The notes under the pieces are model-generated. The model saw only the letters and a list, made by a program, of their open reading frames with translations, was not told the DNA's origin and did no database searches. A program made the translations under genes and the position numbers. From Candidatus Acetothermia bacterium (lineage in GTDB: Bacteria; Bipolaricaulota; Bipolaricaulia; RBG-16-55-9; JANLFV01), in the NCBI GenBank assembly GCA_024653345.1, contig JANLFV010000007.1, forward strand, positions 16,578-80,577: DNA of 64,000 nucleotides. The letters are read 5' to 3'. Shown piece after piece: positions 19,118 to 27,878 of this stretch (positions are counted from its first letter, which is position 1; every line of letters begins with the position of its first letter).

Positions 19118-19845
19118 ACTACCGCCTGCGGGCACTGATGAAAAAAGAATGGCAGGAGGCGTTCAAGAACAAGATGGTCCTCTTCGGGATCACCCTCCTC
19201 CCGCTCATCTTCCTGGGGTTTGCCGCGTTCATGCTCCTCCAGGCCAAGGGCCTCCCACCGGAGGCCCCGCCGGAGACGAAGTTCATCCTGATCAACCAGA
19301 CGATGTTCTACTTCATACTGCTCCCGCTGATCATCCCCCTCTCGATCGCCGTCTACGCCGTGACCGGGGAGAAGGAGCAGAAGAGCCTCGAGCCGCTCCT
19401 GGCCACCCCCCTCACTGATCTCGAGCTCTTCGCCGGGAAGGTCCTGGCGGCCGCGATCCCCGGGGTGGTGATCTCCTGGCTCTTCTTCGGCCTCTTCCTC
19501 GGGGTGGCGAGCCTCTTGGTCACCCCGGACCTGGTCCTGACCGTCCTTGCTCCGCCCTGGCTTTTGGCGATCTTCCTCCTCTCGCCCTTGGTGGCGATCT
19601 TCACTGTTACGGTCTCGATGCTCATCTCCTCGAGGATGAGCGACACCCGGGCGGCTTACCAGCTCTCGAGCTTCGCCGTCCTGCCGGTCGTGATCCCGAT
19701 CTTCATCTTCGGCCTGAAAGAAGCATTGTTGAGCCTCGGGCTGATCGCACTCGAGGCGGGGATCGTGGCCTTGGTCGATCTGGGGACGGTCATCCTGGCC
19801 GCCAAGCTCTTCCAGCGGGAGCAGATCCTCGTCCGGTGGAAGTAG
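19114..19845 (+). CDS. ABC-2 type permease
   Basis: 243 aa with six hydrophobic helices. It contains the ABC-2 family E-K-E-Q-K-S-L-E-P-L-L-A-T-P motif at about 88-101, a conserved cytoplasmic coupling segment. It pairs with the ATPase upstream to form a likely homodimeric exporter. A downstream -10 (TAGAAT, 19876-19881) belongs to tRNA-Gln. Confidence 0.88.
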   Translation: MNYRLRALMKKEWQEAFKNKMVLFGITLLPLIFLGFAAFMLLQAKGLPPEAPPETKFILINQTMFYFILLPLIIPLSIAVYAVTGEKEQKSLEPLLATPLTDLELFAGKVLAAAIPGVVISWLFFGLFLGVASLLVTPDLVLTVLAPPWLLAIFLLSPLVAIFTVTVSMLISSRMSDTRAAYQLSSFAVLPVVIPIFIFGLKEALLSLGLIALEAGIVALVDLGTVILAAKLFQREQILVRWK

Positions 19846-19903
19846 CGGCCACTGGCAGTGCAGCCGGGCTTGCGTTAGAATGATCGAGCAACGAACCGAA
19901 CAT

Positions 19904-19977
19904 TGAGGGGTCGTCTAATGGTAGGACGCTGGCCTTTGGAGCCAAGAACGGAGGTTCGAATCCTCCCCCCTCAGCCA
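19904..19977 (+). tRNA. tRNA-Gln (anticodon TTG)
   Basis: The U1-A72 acceptor stem TGAGGGG/CCCCTCA is a glutamine identity feature. Anticodon loop C-T-T-T-G-G-A, discriminator G and encoded CCA are present. It stands directly upstream of gltX and glnS, whose products charge Glu and Gln tRNAs. Confidence 0.95.
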
Positions 19978-20049
19978 CAGGCTTTGCCTGCATCATTAGC
20001 CTTTGCCGGCCCTGTGGGCGGGTAAAGATTAGGACGAGCTTTCAGCTCG
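19978..20049 (+). repeat. Three-hairpin structured element, copy 2
   Basis: It starts right after the tRNA-Gln CCA. Hairpin 1 is 5 bp with TTT loop (19978-19990), hairpin 2 is 11 of 12 bp with TGT loop (20001-20027), and hairpin 3 is identical to copy 1 (20035-20049). It ends 21 nt before the gltX ATG and so forms the gltX 5' leader once the tRNA is cut away. See copy 1 for covariation. Confidence 0.65.
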
Positions 20050-20070
20050 CGCGTCTGTTACCGAGACAAA

Positions 20071-21396
20071 ATGAAGATGGCACCACGGGTTAGGTTTGCT
20101 CCCTCCCCCACGGGGGCCCTCCATGTCGGCGGGGCGAGGACGGCCCTCTTCAACTGGCTCTTTGCCCGCCATCATGGGGGCACATTCATCCTCCGGATCG
20201 AGGACACCGACCGGAGCCGCTCGACCGAGGAGTCGATCGAGGAGATCAAGGCTGCCCTCCGTTGGCTCGGCCTGGATTGGGACGAGTATTACCGCGAGAC
20301 CGAGCGGTTCCCGCTCTACCAAGAGGCCGCGGAGAGGCTCCTCGCTCAAGGGAAGGCCTACGAGCGCGAGGGGGCCTGGTGGTTCCGCGTCCCCAGGCCG
20401 GGGACGACGGTGGTCCACGACCTCCTCCTGGGGGATGTGGCTTACGACCATGGGCTGATCAAGGACTTCGTCATCCGCCGCTCCGATGGCTCCTTCACCT
20501 ACAACTTCGCCTGCGCCGTGGACGATGCTGACCTCGGAATCACGCATGTGATCCGAGCGAACGAGCACCTGAACAATACCCCAAGACAGATCCTGGTCTA
20601 CCAGGCCCTAGAGTTGGAGATGCCCGAGTTCGCCCACCTCCCGATGGTCCTCTCGAAGGAAAGGACGAAGCTCTCCAAGCGCCACGGGGCCACCTCGGTC
20701 TTCGAATACCGCGATCGGGGGATCCTCCCCGAGGCATTGATAAACTTCCTGGTCCGCCTAGGCTGGTCCTGTGGGGACCGGGAGATCTTCTCGAAGGAGG
20801 AGATGGTCGCGCTCTTCGACCTCAAGGATGTCAATGTCTCCGCCGCGGTCTTCGATGAGGAGAAGCTCCTCTGGCTCAACCAACACTACCTCAAGGCCGG
20901 AGACCCCGAGCGGCTGGGGGAGCTCCTTCGGGAGTTCCTGATGAGACAAGGAATCGTCTCCGAGGAGGAGGCTGAGGCCATACCCAAGGCGAAGCTCGCC
21001 AAGGCCATCGAGCTCTTCCGCGAGCGGAGCGAGACGCTCGTGGAGCTGGCGGAGAAGGCCCGCTTCATCTTGTCCGATCGCCTGGAATACGACCCCAAGG
21101 GGGTCGAGCGCTTCCTCACCCCGGAGAAGGGGCCGTTGCTCGAGGGGTTGCTAGAGGAGCTGGCCGGCCTGGACGAGAGCGAGTTCACGGCCCCGAGGCT
21201 CGAGGAGGCGACCCGGGCCTACCTCGCCCGGGCTGGGCATCAATTGAAGGAAATTGCTCAGACCTGCCGCGTGGCCCTCACCGGGAAGACTGAAGGGCCG
21301 GGGCTCTTCGAGACGATGGAGGTCCTCGAAAAGGCCGAAGTCCTCACCCGGCTCCGGCGGGGGCTCGAGCTGATCCGCCAAGGGCAGGGGGCTTAA
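20071..21396 (+). CDS. gltX: Glutamyl-tRNA synthetase
   Basis: 441 aa class Ic synthetase. The HIGH-type motif is [12 protein letters not shown] near 10-21 and the KMSKS-type motif is K-L-S-K-R near 203-207. The anticodon-binding C-terminal half is bacterial-type. It lacks a Shine-Dalgarno site: the structured element and 21 nt precede the ATG, and an in-frame ATG two codons on is possible. Because a separate GlnRS follows, this GluRS may be discriminating. Co-directional with tRNA-Gln and glnS. Confidence 0.95.
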   Translation: MKMAPRVRFAPSPTGALHVGGARTALFNWLFARHHGGTFILRIEDTDRSRSTEESIEEIKAALRWLGLDWDEYYRETERFPLYQEAAERLLAQGKAYEREGAWWFRVPRPGTTVVHDLLLGDVAYDHGLIKDFVIRRSDGSFTYNFACAVDDADLGITHVIRANEHLNNTPRQILVYQALELEMPEFAHLPMVLSKERTKLSKRHGATSVFEYRDRGILPEALINFLVRLGWSCGDREIFSKEEMVALFDLKDVNVSAAVFDEEKLLWLNQHYLKAGDPERLGELLREFLMRQGIVSEEEAEAIPKAKLAKAIELFRERSETLVELAEKARFILSDRLEYDPKGVERFLTPEKGPLLEGLLEELAGLDESEFTAPRLEEATRAYLARAGHQLKEIAQTCRVALTGKTEGPGLFETMEVLEKAEVLTRLRRGLELIRQGQGA

Positions 21397-21407
21397 TCCG
21401 AGAAGAG

Positions 21408-23120
21408 ATGGCGACAAGGACGGGGGAGCCGCGGGACTTCATCCGCGAGATCATCATCGAAGACTTGAGGAGCGGACGGTATGAGCGTGTCCATACCCGC
21501 TTCCCGCCCGAGCCGAACGGCTACCTCCACATCGGCCATGCCAAGAGCGTCCTCCTCAACTACTGGATTGCTAAGGAGTTCGGGGGGAAGTTCAACCTCC
21601 GCTTCGACAACACCAACCCCGAGAAGGAGAGCGCCGAGTATGTCGAGGCGATCAAGCGAGATGTCCGCTGGCTCGGGGCGGACTGGGAGGACCGCGAGTT
21701 CTACGCCTCGGACTACTTCGAGCAGCTCTATGAGTGGGCCGAATACCTGATCAAGCAGGGGAAGGCCTATGTGGACGACCTCTCCCCGGAGGAGGTGAGC
21801 GAATACCGCGGGAAGGCCATCATTAAAGGGGACGAAGTCCTTACCCCTCCGGGGAAGGAGAGCCCCTACCGGAACCGCTCGGTGGAGGAGAACCTCGACC
21901 TCTTCCGGAGGATGCGGGCCGGGGAGTTCCCCGAGGGCTCGAAGACCCTCCGGGCCAAGATCGACATGAGCCACCCGAACCTGAACATGCGTGATCCCGT
22001 GATGTATCGGATCATCTATGCCTCCCACCACCGGACCGGGAGCAAGTGGTGCCTCTACCCCACCTACGACTGGGCCCACGGCCAGTCGGACGCCATCGAG
22101 GGGATCACCCACAGCATCTGCACGAGGGAGTTCGAGGTCCACCGGCCGCTGTATGAATGGTTCCTCGGGAACCTCCCCGTCCCCCACAAGCCGCGGCAGA
22201 TCGAGTTCGCCCGGCTCAACCTGACCTACACCGTGATGAGCAAGCGGCTCCTCCTCCGCCTGGTCCAGGAGGGCCATGTCAAAGGCTGGGATGATCCCCG
22301 GCTGCCGACCCTCGCGGGGATGCGCCGCCGGGGCTATACCCCCGAGGCGATCCAGGAGTTCATCCGGCGGGTCGGGGTCTCCAAGACCGAGAGCATCGTC
22401 GAGTATGAACTCCTCGAGCACTGCGTCCGTGATGATTTGAATAAGCGGGCCCCGCGGAGGATGGCGGTCCTCGAGCCCCTCCGGGTCGTGATCACCAACT
22501 ACCCCGACGGCCAGGTCGAGTGGTTTGAGGCCCTGAATAACCCGGAGGACCCCTCGGCCGGGACGAGGAAGGTCCCATTCTCTAAGGTCATCTATATCGA
22601 GCGAGAGGACTTCATGGAGGAGCCGCCGCCGGAGTTCTTCCGCCTCGCGCCCGGGCGGGAAGTGAGGCTCCGCTATGCCTACTTCATCAGGTGCGATGAG
22701 GTCATAAAGGACAAGGACGGGAAGATCGTCGAGCTCCGCTGCACCTACGACCCGGCCACCCGCGGGGGGGAGGCCCCCGACGGGCGCAAAGTTAAGGCCA
22801 CCTTGCACTGGGTCTCGGCGGCCCACGCCATCGAAGCCGAGGTCCGATTGTATGATCGGCTCTTCACCAAGCCGGACCCGCTCGATGTCCCTGAAGGGCA
22901 CGACTGGCTCGAGAACCTCAATCCGAACTCCTTGGTCGTCCTCCAAGGCTGCAAGCTCGAGCCGAGCCTGGAGGGAGCCGAGCCGGGCGAGCGGTTCCAG
23001 TTCGAGAGGAAGGGCTACTTCTGCGTCGACCCCGATTCCAGGCCAGGGAGGCTGGTCTTCAACCGGACCGCCACCTTGCGGGACACCTGGCAGAAGATCA
23101 AGCGGAAGCAGGGTAAATGA
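21408..23120 (+). CDS. glnS: Glutaminyl-tRNA synthetase
   Basis: 570 aa. The HIGH motif [10 protein letters not shown] lies near 37-46 and V-M-S-K-R near 276-280. Two C-terminal beta-barrels for anticodon reading follow (E-D-F near 403, then the terminal R-T-A-T-L-R segment). It forms Gln-tRNA directly, bypassing the GatCAB transamidation route used by most bacteria. It starts 11 nt after the gltX stop, in the cluster tRNA-Gln/gltX/glnS. No YqeY-type extension is present. Confidence 0.96.
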   Translation: MATRTGEPRDFIREIIIEDLRSGRYERVHTRFPPEPNGYLHIGHAKSVLLNYWIAKEFGGKFNLRFDNTNPEKESAEYVEAIKRDVRWLGADWEDREFYASDYFEQLYEWAEYLIKQGKAYVDDLSPEEVSEYRGKAIIKGDEVLTPPGKESPYRNRSVEENLDLFRRMRAGEFPEGSKTLRAKIDMSHPNLNMRDPVMYRIIYASHHRTGSKWCLYPTYDWAHGQSDAIEGITHSICTREFEVHRPLYEWFLGNLPVPHKPRQIEFARLNLTYTVMSKRLLLRLVQEGHVKGWDDPRLPTLAGMRRRGYTPEAIQEFIRRVGVSKTESIVEYELLEHCVRDDLNKRAPRRMAVLEPLRVVITNYPDGQVEWFEALNNPEDPSAGTRKVPFSKVIYIEREDFMEEPPPEFFRLAPGREVRLRYAYFIRCDEVIKDKDGKIVELRCTYDPATRGGEAPDGRKVKATLHWVSAAHAIEAEVRLYDRLFTKPDPLDVPEGHDWLENLNPNSLVVLQGCKLEPSLEGAEPGERFQFERKGYFCVDPDSRPGRLVFNRTATLRDTWQKIKRKQGK

Positions 23121-23280
23121 CAGGCCCATCAACGCCCTCCTCTTCCAGAGCGCCTGGCGGAGCTCAGTCCCTCAGCGAGAGATTCGTTTGGGGCTGACGC
23201 GGGCGACATTGGTCGGGGCTGGAAGACCCTCATTGTCGGCTAGCTCGCCTCCGCGTGCCCTCAAGCTAGATCTTGCCACC
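23121..23280. other. Intergenic, nothing recognised
   Basis: I see no gene, repeat or clear hairpin between the glnS stop and the promoter region of the microprotein at 23385. Confidence 0.5.
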
Positions 23281-23286
23281 CGACCC

Positions 23287-23312
23287 TTGACGCCGGGAAG
23301 GAGCGGTATAAT
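23287..23312 (+). promoter_or_regulatory. Promoter of microprotein 1
   Basis: Perfect TATAAT (23307-23312). A TTGACG (23287-23292) lies only 14 nt upstream, an unusually short spacer. The leader (start near 23319) contains a 9-bp stem, GTAGGTAGG (23326-23334) with CCTACCTAC (23353-23361), just before the ribosome binding site. Confidence 0.55.
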
Positions 23313-23384
23313 CCTCCCTGCCCATGTAGGTAGGTGCGAACGTGGCAACACTCCTACCTACCTCTGCCAGAGGAGGTGAGGGCG

Positions 23385-23441
23385 ATGCTTCTGAAGAAGG
23401 GACCGAAGAAGCCGGAGACTCCAAAGAAGCCGGGCAAGTAG
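23385..23441 (+). CDS. 18-residue Lys-rich microprotein 1 (MLLKK family)
   Basis: Encodes MLLKKGPKKPETPKKPGK then TAG. A strong AGGAGGTGAG site lies 4-5 nt before the ATG. The gene is framed by its own -10, a leader hairpin and a 12-bp terminator hairpin, so it is a complete small transcription unit. A paralogue with the same length, the same M-L-L-K-K start and the same GAGGAGGTGAG context lies at 29742-29798 on the other strand. Highly basic (8 Lys, 1 Glu); RNA, membrane or acidic-protein binding would fit. Function unknown. Confidence 0.65.
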   Translation: MLLKKGPKKPETPKKPGK

Positions 23442-23469
23442 CAGCTAGCGAGCTCGAGAAGCAGCTGAA

Positions 23470-23496
23470 GGGGCCGGGACTGACAGTCCCGGCCCC
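23470..23496 (+). terminator. Terminator after microprotein 1
   Basis: Perfect 12-bp stem, GGGGCCGGGACT with its complement, and loop GAC, followed by GCTCTTC. I see nothing else up to the mutM stop at 23745. Confidence 0.65.
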
Positions 23497-23744
23497 GCTC
23501 TTCAGGCAAGAACTGATGAAGCTAGGACGAGGGCAAAGTGCCCGGTCTTGGCTCATGGGACTATCTCGATGAGCGACCCGAGCTCGGCGATCAGCTCGAA
23601 TTCTCGGCGTGGCTAGTTGCTAAGGGTAGCCTCCTCGCTCAGGCACGTCCTCTCCTCTGCAGGATGCCATCAAGAGGAAGGCAATAATCGCTGGCGGGCA
23701 GGGACCATGCAAGCTGAGGGTGAGGCCTTGGCCCGACCGCTAGC

Positions 23745-24602
23745 TCAGATGAGGAGGTCTTCCATCCCCAGATCGTGCTTCGCTGGGGCCTTGAGCGGCT
23801 GGCACTTGGGGCAGAAGAAGGTCCCCCGCCCGGCCTCCATCTCCTCCACCGGCGTCCCACAGCGCTCGCAGGGCTGGCCTGCCCTCCCGTAGACCTTGAG
23901 AAAGGCCTGGAACTCACCCTTGGTTCCGTCGATATCAAGGAAGTGGCCGGCCGAGCTCCCGCGGTGAGCGATCGCCTCCTCCATAATCTTCTGGATCTCG
24001 TCGAAGAGGCAACGGGCCTCGCTCAGCGTCAGCTCGTTCGCCAACTGCCGCGGATGGACCCGGCAGCGGTAGAGGACCTCGCTGGCATAGATGTTCCCCA
24101 CGCCGGCGATCTTCGCCTGGTCTAAGAGGAGCCGCTTGATCTCTTGATTCGTGCGCATCAGCTTCTCGAACCTTCCCCAAGTATAGTTGGGAGTGAACGG
24201 CTCCAGGCCGAGCTTGGCGAGGCTGGGGAGGCGCTCCACTTGCTCGGTCGGCGCGAGGAAGAGCCGACCGGAGCCTCTGGCGTCCTCGAGGTAGAGTCTC
24301 TTCCCATCGGCGAAGTGGAGGACGAGACTGATGGCCCTTGCGTCCTGTTCCTTGAGTAGGAAGAGCTCCTCCAGCCCGAGGTGGAAGACGAGGGAGTAAT
24401 GGCTATCGAGGTCGAAGATGAGGTGTTTTCCGCGCCGCCTGATCCCCAGGATCTTGGCCCCGACGGTCCGCGCCTCCAGCTCCTTCAGGCTGAGCCCTTG
24501 CAGCAATGAGGGCCGGCGGACTTCGACCCCGGCGATCTCCTTCCCGAGCACCTCTCGCTCCAGGCTCCGCTTGATCGTCTCTACCTCAGGCAGCTCCGGC
24601 AT
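23745..24602 (-). CDS. mutM: Formamidopyrimidine-DNA glycosylase
   Basis: Bifunctional glycosylase/AP lyase removing 8-oxoG and FaPy. The start is placed at 24602 so that the mature protein begins Pro-Glu (P-E-L-P-E-V-E), since Pro1 is the nucleophile and an N-terminal extension would block activity. The beta-elimination Lys lies in R-R-R-G-K-H near 58, the helix-two-turn-helix is I-A-G-V-G-N-I-Y-A-S-E near 166-176, and a C-terminal zinc finger C-x2-C-x16-C-x2-C covers about 244-267. The usual H-L-G-M-T-G is H-L-G-L-E-E here. 285 aa. Confidence 0.92.
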   Translation of the reverse strand: MPELPEVETIKRSLEREVLGKEIAGVEVRRPSLLQGLSLKELEARTVGAKILGIRRRGKHLIFDLDSHYSLVFHLGLEELFLLKEQDARAISLVLHFADGKRLYLEDARGSGRLFLAPTEQVERLPSLAKLGLEPFTPNYTWGRFEKLMRTNQEIKRLLLDQAKIAGVGNIYASEVLYRCRVHPRQLANELTLSEARCLFDEIQKIMEEAIAHRGSSAGHFLDIDGTKGEFQAFLKVYGRAGQPCERCGTPVEEMEAGRGTFFCPKCQPLKAPAKHDLGMEDLLI

Positions 24603-24621
24603 CAGCACCTCCGGCCTCGCT

Positions 24622-24650
24622 TGACTCTTTCCGGGTGGGATGATATCATA
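24622..24650 (+). promoter_or_regulatory. Promoter of tRNA-Ile/tRNA-Ala
   Basis: TTGACT (24622-24627), 17-nt spacer, TATCAT (24645-24650), 12 nt before tRNA-Ile. Confidence 0.65.
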
Positions 24651-24661
24651 TCACGGCGAAC

Positions 24662-24733
24662 GGGTCTATAGCTCAGGGGCAGAGCGCTCGCCTGATAAGC
24701 GAGAGGTCGGTGGTTCGATTCCACCTAGACCCA
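24662..24733 (+). tRNA. tRNA-Ile (anticodon GAT)
   Basis: Acceptor GGGTCTA/TAGACCC, anticodon stem CTCGC/GCGAG with loop C-T-G-A-T-A-A, discriminator A. Unlike its neighbours it has no encoded CCA (ACAG follows), so it needs CCA addition. Confidence 0.93.
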
Positions 24734-24765
24734 CAGGCTCGAAAGGCTCTAGTTCGCATCTGCAG

Positions 24766-24841
24766 GGGGACGTAGCTCAATTGGGAGAGCGCCTGCCTTG
24801 CACGCAGGAGGTTGGCGGTTCGAATCCGCTCGTCTCCACCA
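24766..24841 (+). tRNA. tRNA-Ala (anticodon TGC)
   Basis: Acceptor GGGGACG/CGTCTCC with the G3-T70 pair characteristic of alanine identity, loop C-T-T-G-C-A-C, discriminator A and encoded CCA. It ends one base from the stop of the convergent cohesin-like gene. No rRNA genes follow, unlike the common Ile-Ala spacer arrangement. Confidence 0.95.
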
Positions 24842-25837
24842 CTACGATCCTACCGGACTCCCTTCGATCCACAGCTCGATCAGCACAGAGATCTCCTCAT
24901 CCGCGATCACCTGGCCGGTGCCGGGGACTTCCGCACCTTCGATCCAGAGCTCGATGGCCCAGATGATGTCCTCGTCCTCGATCATTTGGGGATCGCCGGA
25001 GTGGGCCGCGACGGCGGCGGGAATGGTCCTGACCGGCTGGACTTCCCTATAGGTGAAGCTCCAGTCGATCGTGGCGAGGTGGCCTTCCTGATCGGCGGCG
25101 GTCACCCGGACGGTGATCTCCCCGGCTGCCAGGCTGATCCCGGCCACGGCCAGATCGATGGAAAAGGTCGTCCCGTCCCAACTTGCACCCGGGCTGCCCC
25201 TGGCAAAGCTGTGGCTGCCGGAGCTATCCTCGACTCGCATCTGGATCTCGTCCGGATTGACCCCGCCGCCTACATCGCTGATCTCGATGGAGATGGTCGG
25301 CTGAGAGTCCTCAATGACGGCATTGACTCGGGGTTGAGGATTGGAGAAGACCGGAGGCCGATCAGGGCCCCCGGTGACCGTGAGGCTCCCGTCGCGAGCG
25401 CGGACCTCGATCGGCGCGCCGCCATCGTCCTTCAGCTGATTGACCTGGAGCGCGATCCCGCTGCTCCCGGCCGCCTTGCCCCTGAGAACCAGCTCGGCGA
25501 GCTCGACATTCGCTGCGCCACTCTGAACGGCGTCCCCGCTGTCATTGGCCAAGAGGGTGACTGAGCTCCGGTCAGGGGCGATGGTGAAGACCCCGGTGGC
25601 CTCGAACGGCTCAGGCCAAAGGACATTCTCGATCTCGCCAATGGCCCCGTTGACCAAGGTGACGGTGATGGCGAAGCTGGCCAGCCCGGTGGGTGCACTG
25701 TCCAGGGTCAGCGGGACCGAGACGGTCGAGTCGATCGCCACGCTCGCGGTCTGAACGGAGATCGTCTGCCCCAGCGTTGCCTGAGCGCTGCCGCAGAGCA
25801 CGAGGACTGACACCAATCCAAAGAGCAGCCTCTTCAT
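24842..25837 (-). CDS. Secreted cohesin-like protein with C-terminal dockerin-like repeats
   Basis: 331 aa. Signal peptide (residues 1-24, cleavage after A-Q-A or T-L-G-Q), then a cohesin-like beta-sandwich (about 25-150: V-S-V-P-L-T-L, G-L-A-S-F-A-I-T-V). A second beta-rich Ig-like region follows (155-265). The tail has two tandem 22-residue repeats, each I-x-D-E-(D/E)-I-x-x-x-I-E-L-W-I-E-G with P-V or E-V after, resembling paired dockerin calcium loops. Cohesin and dockerin on one protein suggests self-assembly or surface attachment. The start at 25837 follows GAGGTGG; TATAAT at 25913-25918. Confidence 0.72.
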   Translation of the reverse strand: MKRLLFGLVSVLVLCGSAQATLGQTISVQTASVAIDSTVSVPLTLDSAPTGLASFAITVTLVNGAIGEIENVLWPEPFEATGVFTIAPDRSSVTLLANDSGDAVQSGAANVELAELVLRGKAAGSSGIALQVNQLKDDGGAPIEVRARDGSLTVTGGPDRPPVFSNPQPRVNAVIEDSQPTISIEISDVGGGVNPDEIQMRVEDSSGSHSFARGSPGASWDGTTFSIDLAVAGISLAAGEITVRVTAADQEGHLATIDWSFTYREVQPVRTIPAAVAAHSGDPQMIEDEDIIWAIELWIEGAEVPGTGQVIADEEISVLIELWIEGSPVGS

Positions 25838-25974
25838 ACCTCTCACCACCTCAAGAGATTCAAGGTTCCATTGGTGCTAGCTTTGCTCTCTAATCTCCCG
25901 CCCTTCGGCCCCATTATACACCCTACCTCCTGGCAGTCCAGTCTCGAGTGGTCCGTGATAAAGAGACCGGCTCG

Positions 25975-27249
25975 TCATTTGAGCACATCAGCCCCCACAT
26001 AGTCTCGCAGCGGCTCGGGGAGGACCACCGAGCCGTCGGGCTGCTGGTTGTTCTCCAGGATCGCCGCGAAGAGGCGCGAGGTCGCGACGCCCGAGCCGTT
26101 GAGCATGTGGACGAACTCCGGCTTCGCGCCGGGCTCGGGGCGGTAGCGGATGTTCCCCCGCCGGGCTTGGTAGTCCTCGCAGTTGCTGCAGGACGAGACC
26201 TCGTAATACTTGCCTTGTGACGGGAGCCAGACCTCGAGGTCGACCGTCTTCGCTGCCTGTTGGGCCAGATCGCAGGTCGGGAGGAGTGTGACCCGGTAGT
26301 GGAGGTCGAGCTCCTTCAGGATGTCCTCGGCATCCCTGATCAGTTGCTCCAGCGCCTCGTAGGACTCCTCAGGCTTGCTGAGCCAGAAGAGCTCGACCTT
26401 GTTGAACTGATGGACTCGGATCAGCCCCCGCTCCTCTTCCCCCGCTGCCCCGGCCTCGCGCCGGAAGCAGGTGGTGAAGGCCGCATACTTCTTCGGCAAC
26501 TCCTCGGCCTGGAGGATCTCCCCGCGATGGATGTTCGCCAAGAGGACCTCGGCCGTGGGGTTCAAGTAGAGCCCGTCCCGCTCGCAGAAGTAGAGGTCCT
26601 CCTGGAACTTCGGGAGTTGGGAGGAGACGAAGAGGCTCTCCTCGTTCCCCAGGAACGGCGGGAAGATCGGCTCGTAGCCGTTCTCCTCCGCCTGGTAGCG
26701 GAGCATGAACTGGACGAGCCCGAGCTCCAAGAGCGCTCCCCGACCGCGATACAAGGGGAATCGTGCGCCGGCGATCTGGGCCCCGCGGGGAAGATCGAGG
26801 AGCCCTAGGGCCTCGCCGAGGGCGATGTGGCTCCTCACGGGGAAGGAGAAGCTCGGCTTCTCCTTATGCTCCCGCAGGACGACCTTGTCGCCCTTCTTCG
26901 CGGAGACGGGGACGGATCGATGGGGGAGGTTCGGCAGGCGGATGAGCAGCTCTCGCAGCTCCTGCTCAGCCTGACCGAGGTGTTCGTCCAGCGCCCTGAT
27001 CTGCTCCGCGAGCCGGGCCATCTCGGCCTTGAGAAGGCGAGCCTCCTCCTCCCGGCCGGTGGCGAGGAGTCGCCCGATCTCCTTCGAGCCCTCGTTCCGC
27101 CGGGCCTTCAGCTCCTCGGCCTCGCGGATGATCGCCCGCCGCTGCTCGTCAAGCTCCAGGAGGCGAGCGAGGCTGATCTCCTCCCCGCGGGTCCGCAGCC
27201 GACGCGCGACCTCTTCAGGATTCTCTCGGATCAGCTTCAGATCGAGCAC
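25975..27249 (-). CDS. serS: Seryl-tRNA synthetase
   Basis: 424 aa class II synthetase. An N-terminal coiled-coil arm (about 30-105) recognises the tRNA-Ser long variable arm. Motif 2 is T-T-C-F-R-R-E-A-G near 268-276 and motif 3 is G-S-G-V-A-T-S-R near 387. The start is GTG at 27249 because the family N-terminus is L-D-L-K-L-I-R-E-N-P-E-E and GGAGGAGGTGAG, overlapping the rnhB stop, precedes it. It is the last gene of the plsX-acpP-DUF2905-rnhB-serS run. Confidence 0.95.
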   Translation of the reverse strand: MLDLKLIRENPEEVARRLRTRGEEISLARLLELDEQRRAIIREAEELKARRNEGSKEIGRLLATGREEEARLLKAEMARLAEQIRALDEHLGQAEQELRELLIRLPNLPHRSVPVSAKKGDKVVLREHKEKPSFSFPVRSHIALGEALGLLDLPRGAQIAGARFPLYRGRGALLELGLVQFMLRYQAEENGYEPIFPPFLGNEESLFVSSQLPKFQEDLYFCERDGLYLNPTAEVLLANIHRGEILQAEELPKKYAAFTTCFRREAGAAGEEERGLIRVHQFNKVELFWLSKPEESYEALEQLIRDAEDILKELDLHYRVTLLPTCDLAQQAAKTVDLEVWLPSQGKYYEVSSCSNCEDYQARRGNIRYRPEPGAKPEFVHMLNGSGVATSRLFAAILENNQQPDGSVVLPEPLRDYVGADVLK

Positions 27250-27254
27250 CGGCC

Positions 27255-27878
27255 TCACCTCCTCCAGCCGACTTGCAGTAGGTCTCTCACGGTCTTCCAA
27301 TTGGCGCGCGCGCAGGGCGGGAGTCGGCCGTGCTCTAGATACCAACTCCTCAGGAACTCCCGCGTCCGGCGCTCGCTGGGATAGCCCCAGCCGAAGTCCC
27401 CGTATGCCCGGCGCAGTGCGAGGATCGCCCGGTCGCGCTCGACCTTGGCGATGATCGACGCCGCACTGACGACCGGATAGCGCTGATCGGCATGGTTCTC
27501 CCCCGTCAGGGCTATATGCCGGCCGATCAGCCGTTGCAGCTTGCGGCAGTAGTCGGCAACTCCCCGAGGATGGGTCGGGACATCGAGATAGACGAGATCG
27601 GGTCGGAGTTGGGCGATCAGCTCGGCACTGGCCTCGAGCTCCACCAGATTGAGGTTCTTCTGCAACTGCTCAGGCGGGATGGAGACGGAGCGGCACTGGG
27701 CGAGCCCAGCGATCTGGAGGGCGAGCTCGGCACGCCGCTCACGCGAGAGGGCCTTGGAGTCGCGGACACCCAAGCTCTTGAGGCGCGGCTCATCTTGGCC
27801 GGAGATGAGCACGCCTGCCACGACCAGCGGCCCGAGGACCGGCCCCCTTCCGGCCTCATCGATCCCCAGGATTCTCAT
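27255..27878 (-). CDS. rnhB: Ribonuclease HII (archaeal-like)
   Basis: 207 aa. It nicks RNA in RNA-DNA hybrids and removes single ribonucleotides from DNA. The catalytic acidic residues are visible: G-I-D-E-A-G-R-G-P (Asp7, Glu8), Y-L-D-V near 98, and the S-A-A-S-I-I-A-K-V segment near 138-146. The G-P-V-L-G-P-L-V-V opening and Y-P-V-V-S-A-A-S-I-I-A-K-V-E-R-D stretch look more like archaeal RNase HII than typical bacterial RnhB. Start ATG with 4-nt overlap from DUF2905. Confidence 0.9.
   Translation of the reverse strand: MRILGIDEAGRGPVLGPLVVAGVLISGQDEPRLKSLGVRDSKALSRERRAELALQIAGLAQCRSVSIPPEQLQKNLNLVELEASAELIAQLRPDLVYLDVPTHPRGVADYCRKLQRLIGRHIALTGENHADQRYPVVSAASIIAKVERDRAILALRRAYGDFGWGYPSERRTREFLRSWYLEHGRLPPCARANWKTVRDLLQVGWRR

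Noticed and set aside
21393-23132. 579-codon open frame antisense to glnS
   Set aside because: Pro/Gly/Leu/Val-rich shadow of a GC-rich gene; the plus strand encodes a complete, motif-rich GlnRS.
24662-24841. tRNA-Ile/tRNA-Ala pair as part of an rRNA operon
   Set aside because: No 16S or 23S sequence is present on either side; the pair is free-standing.
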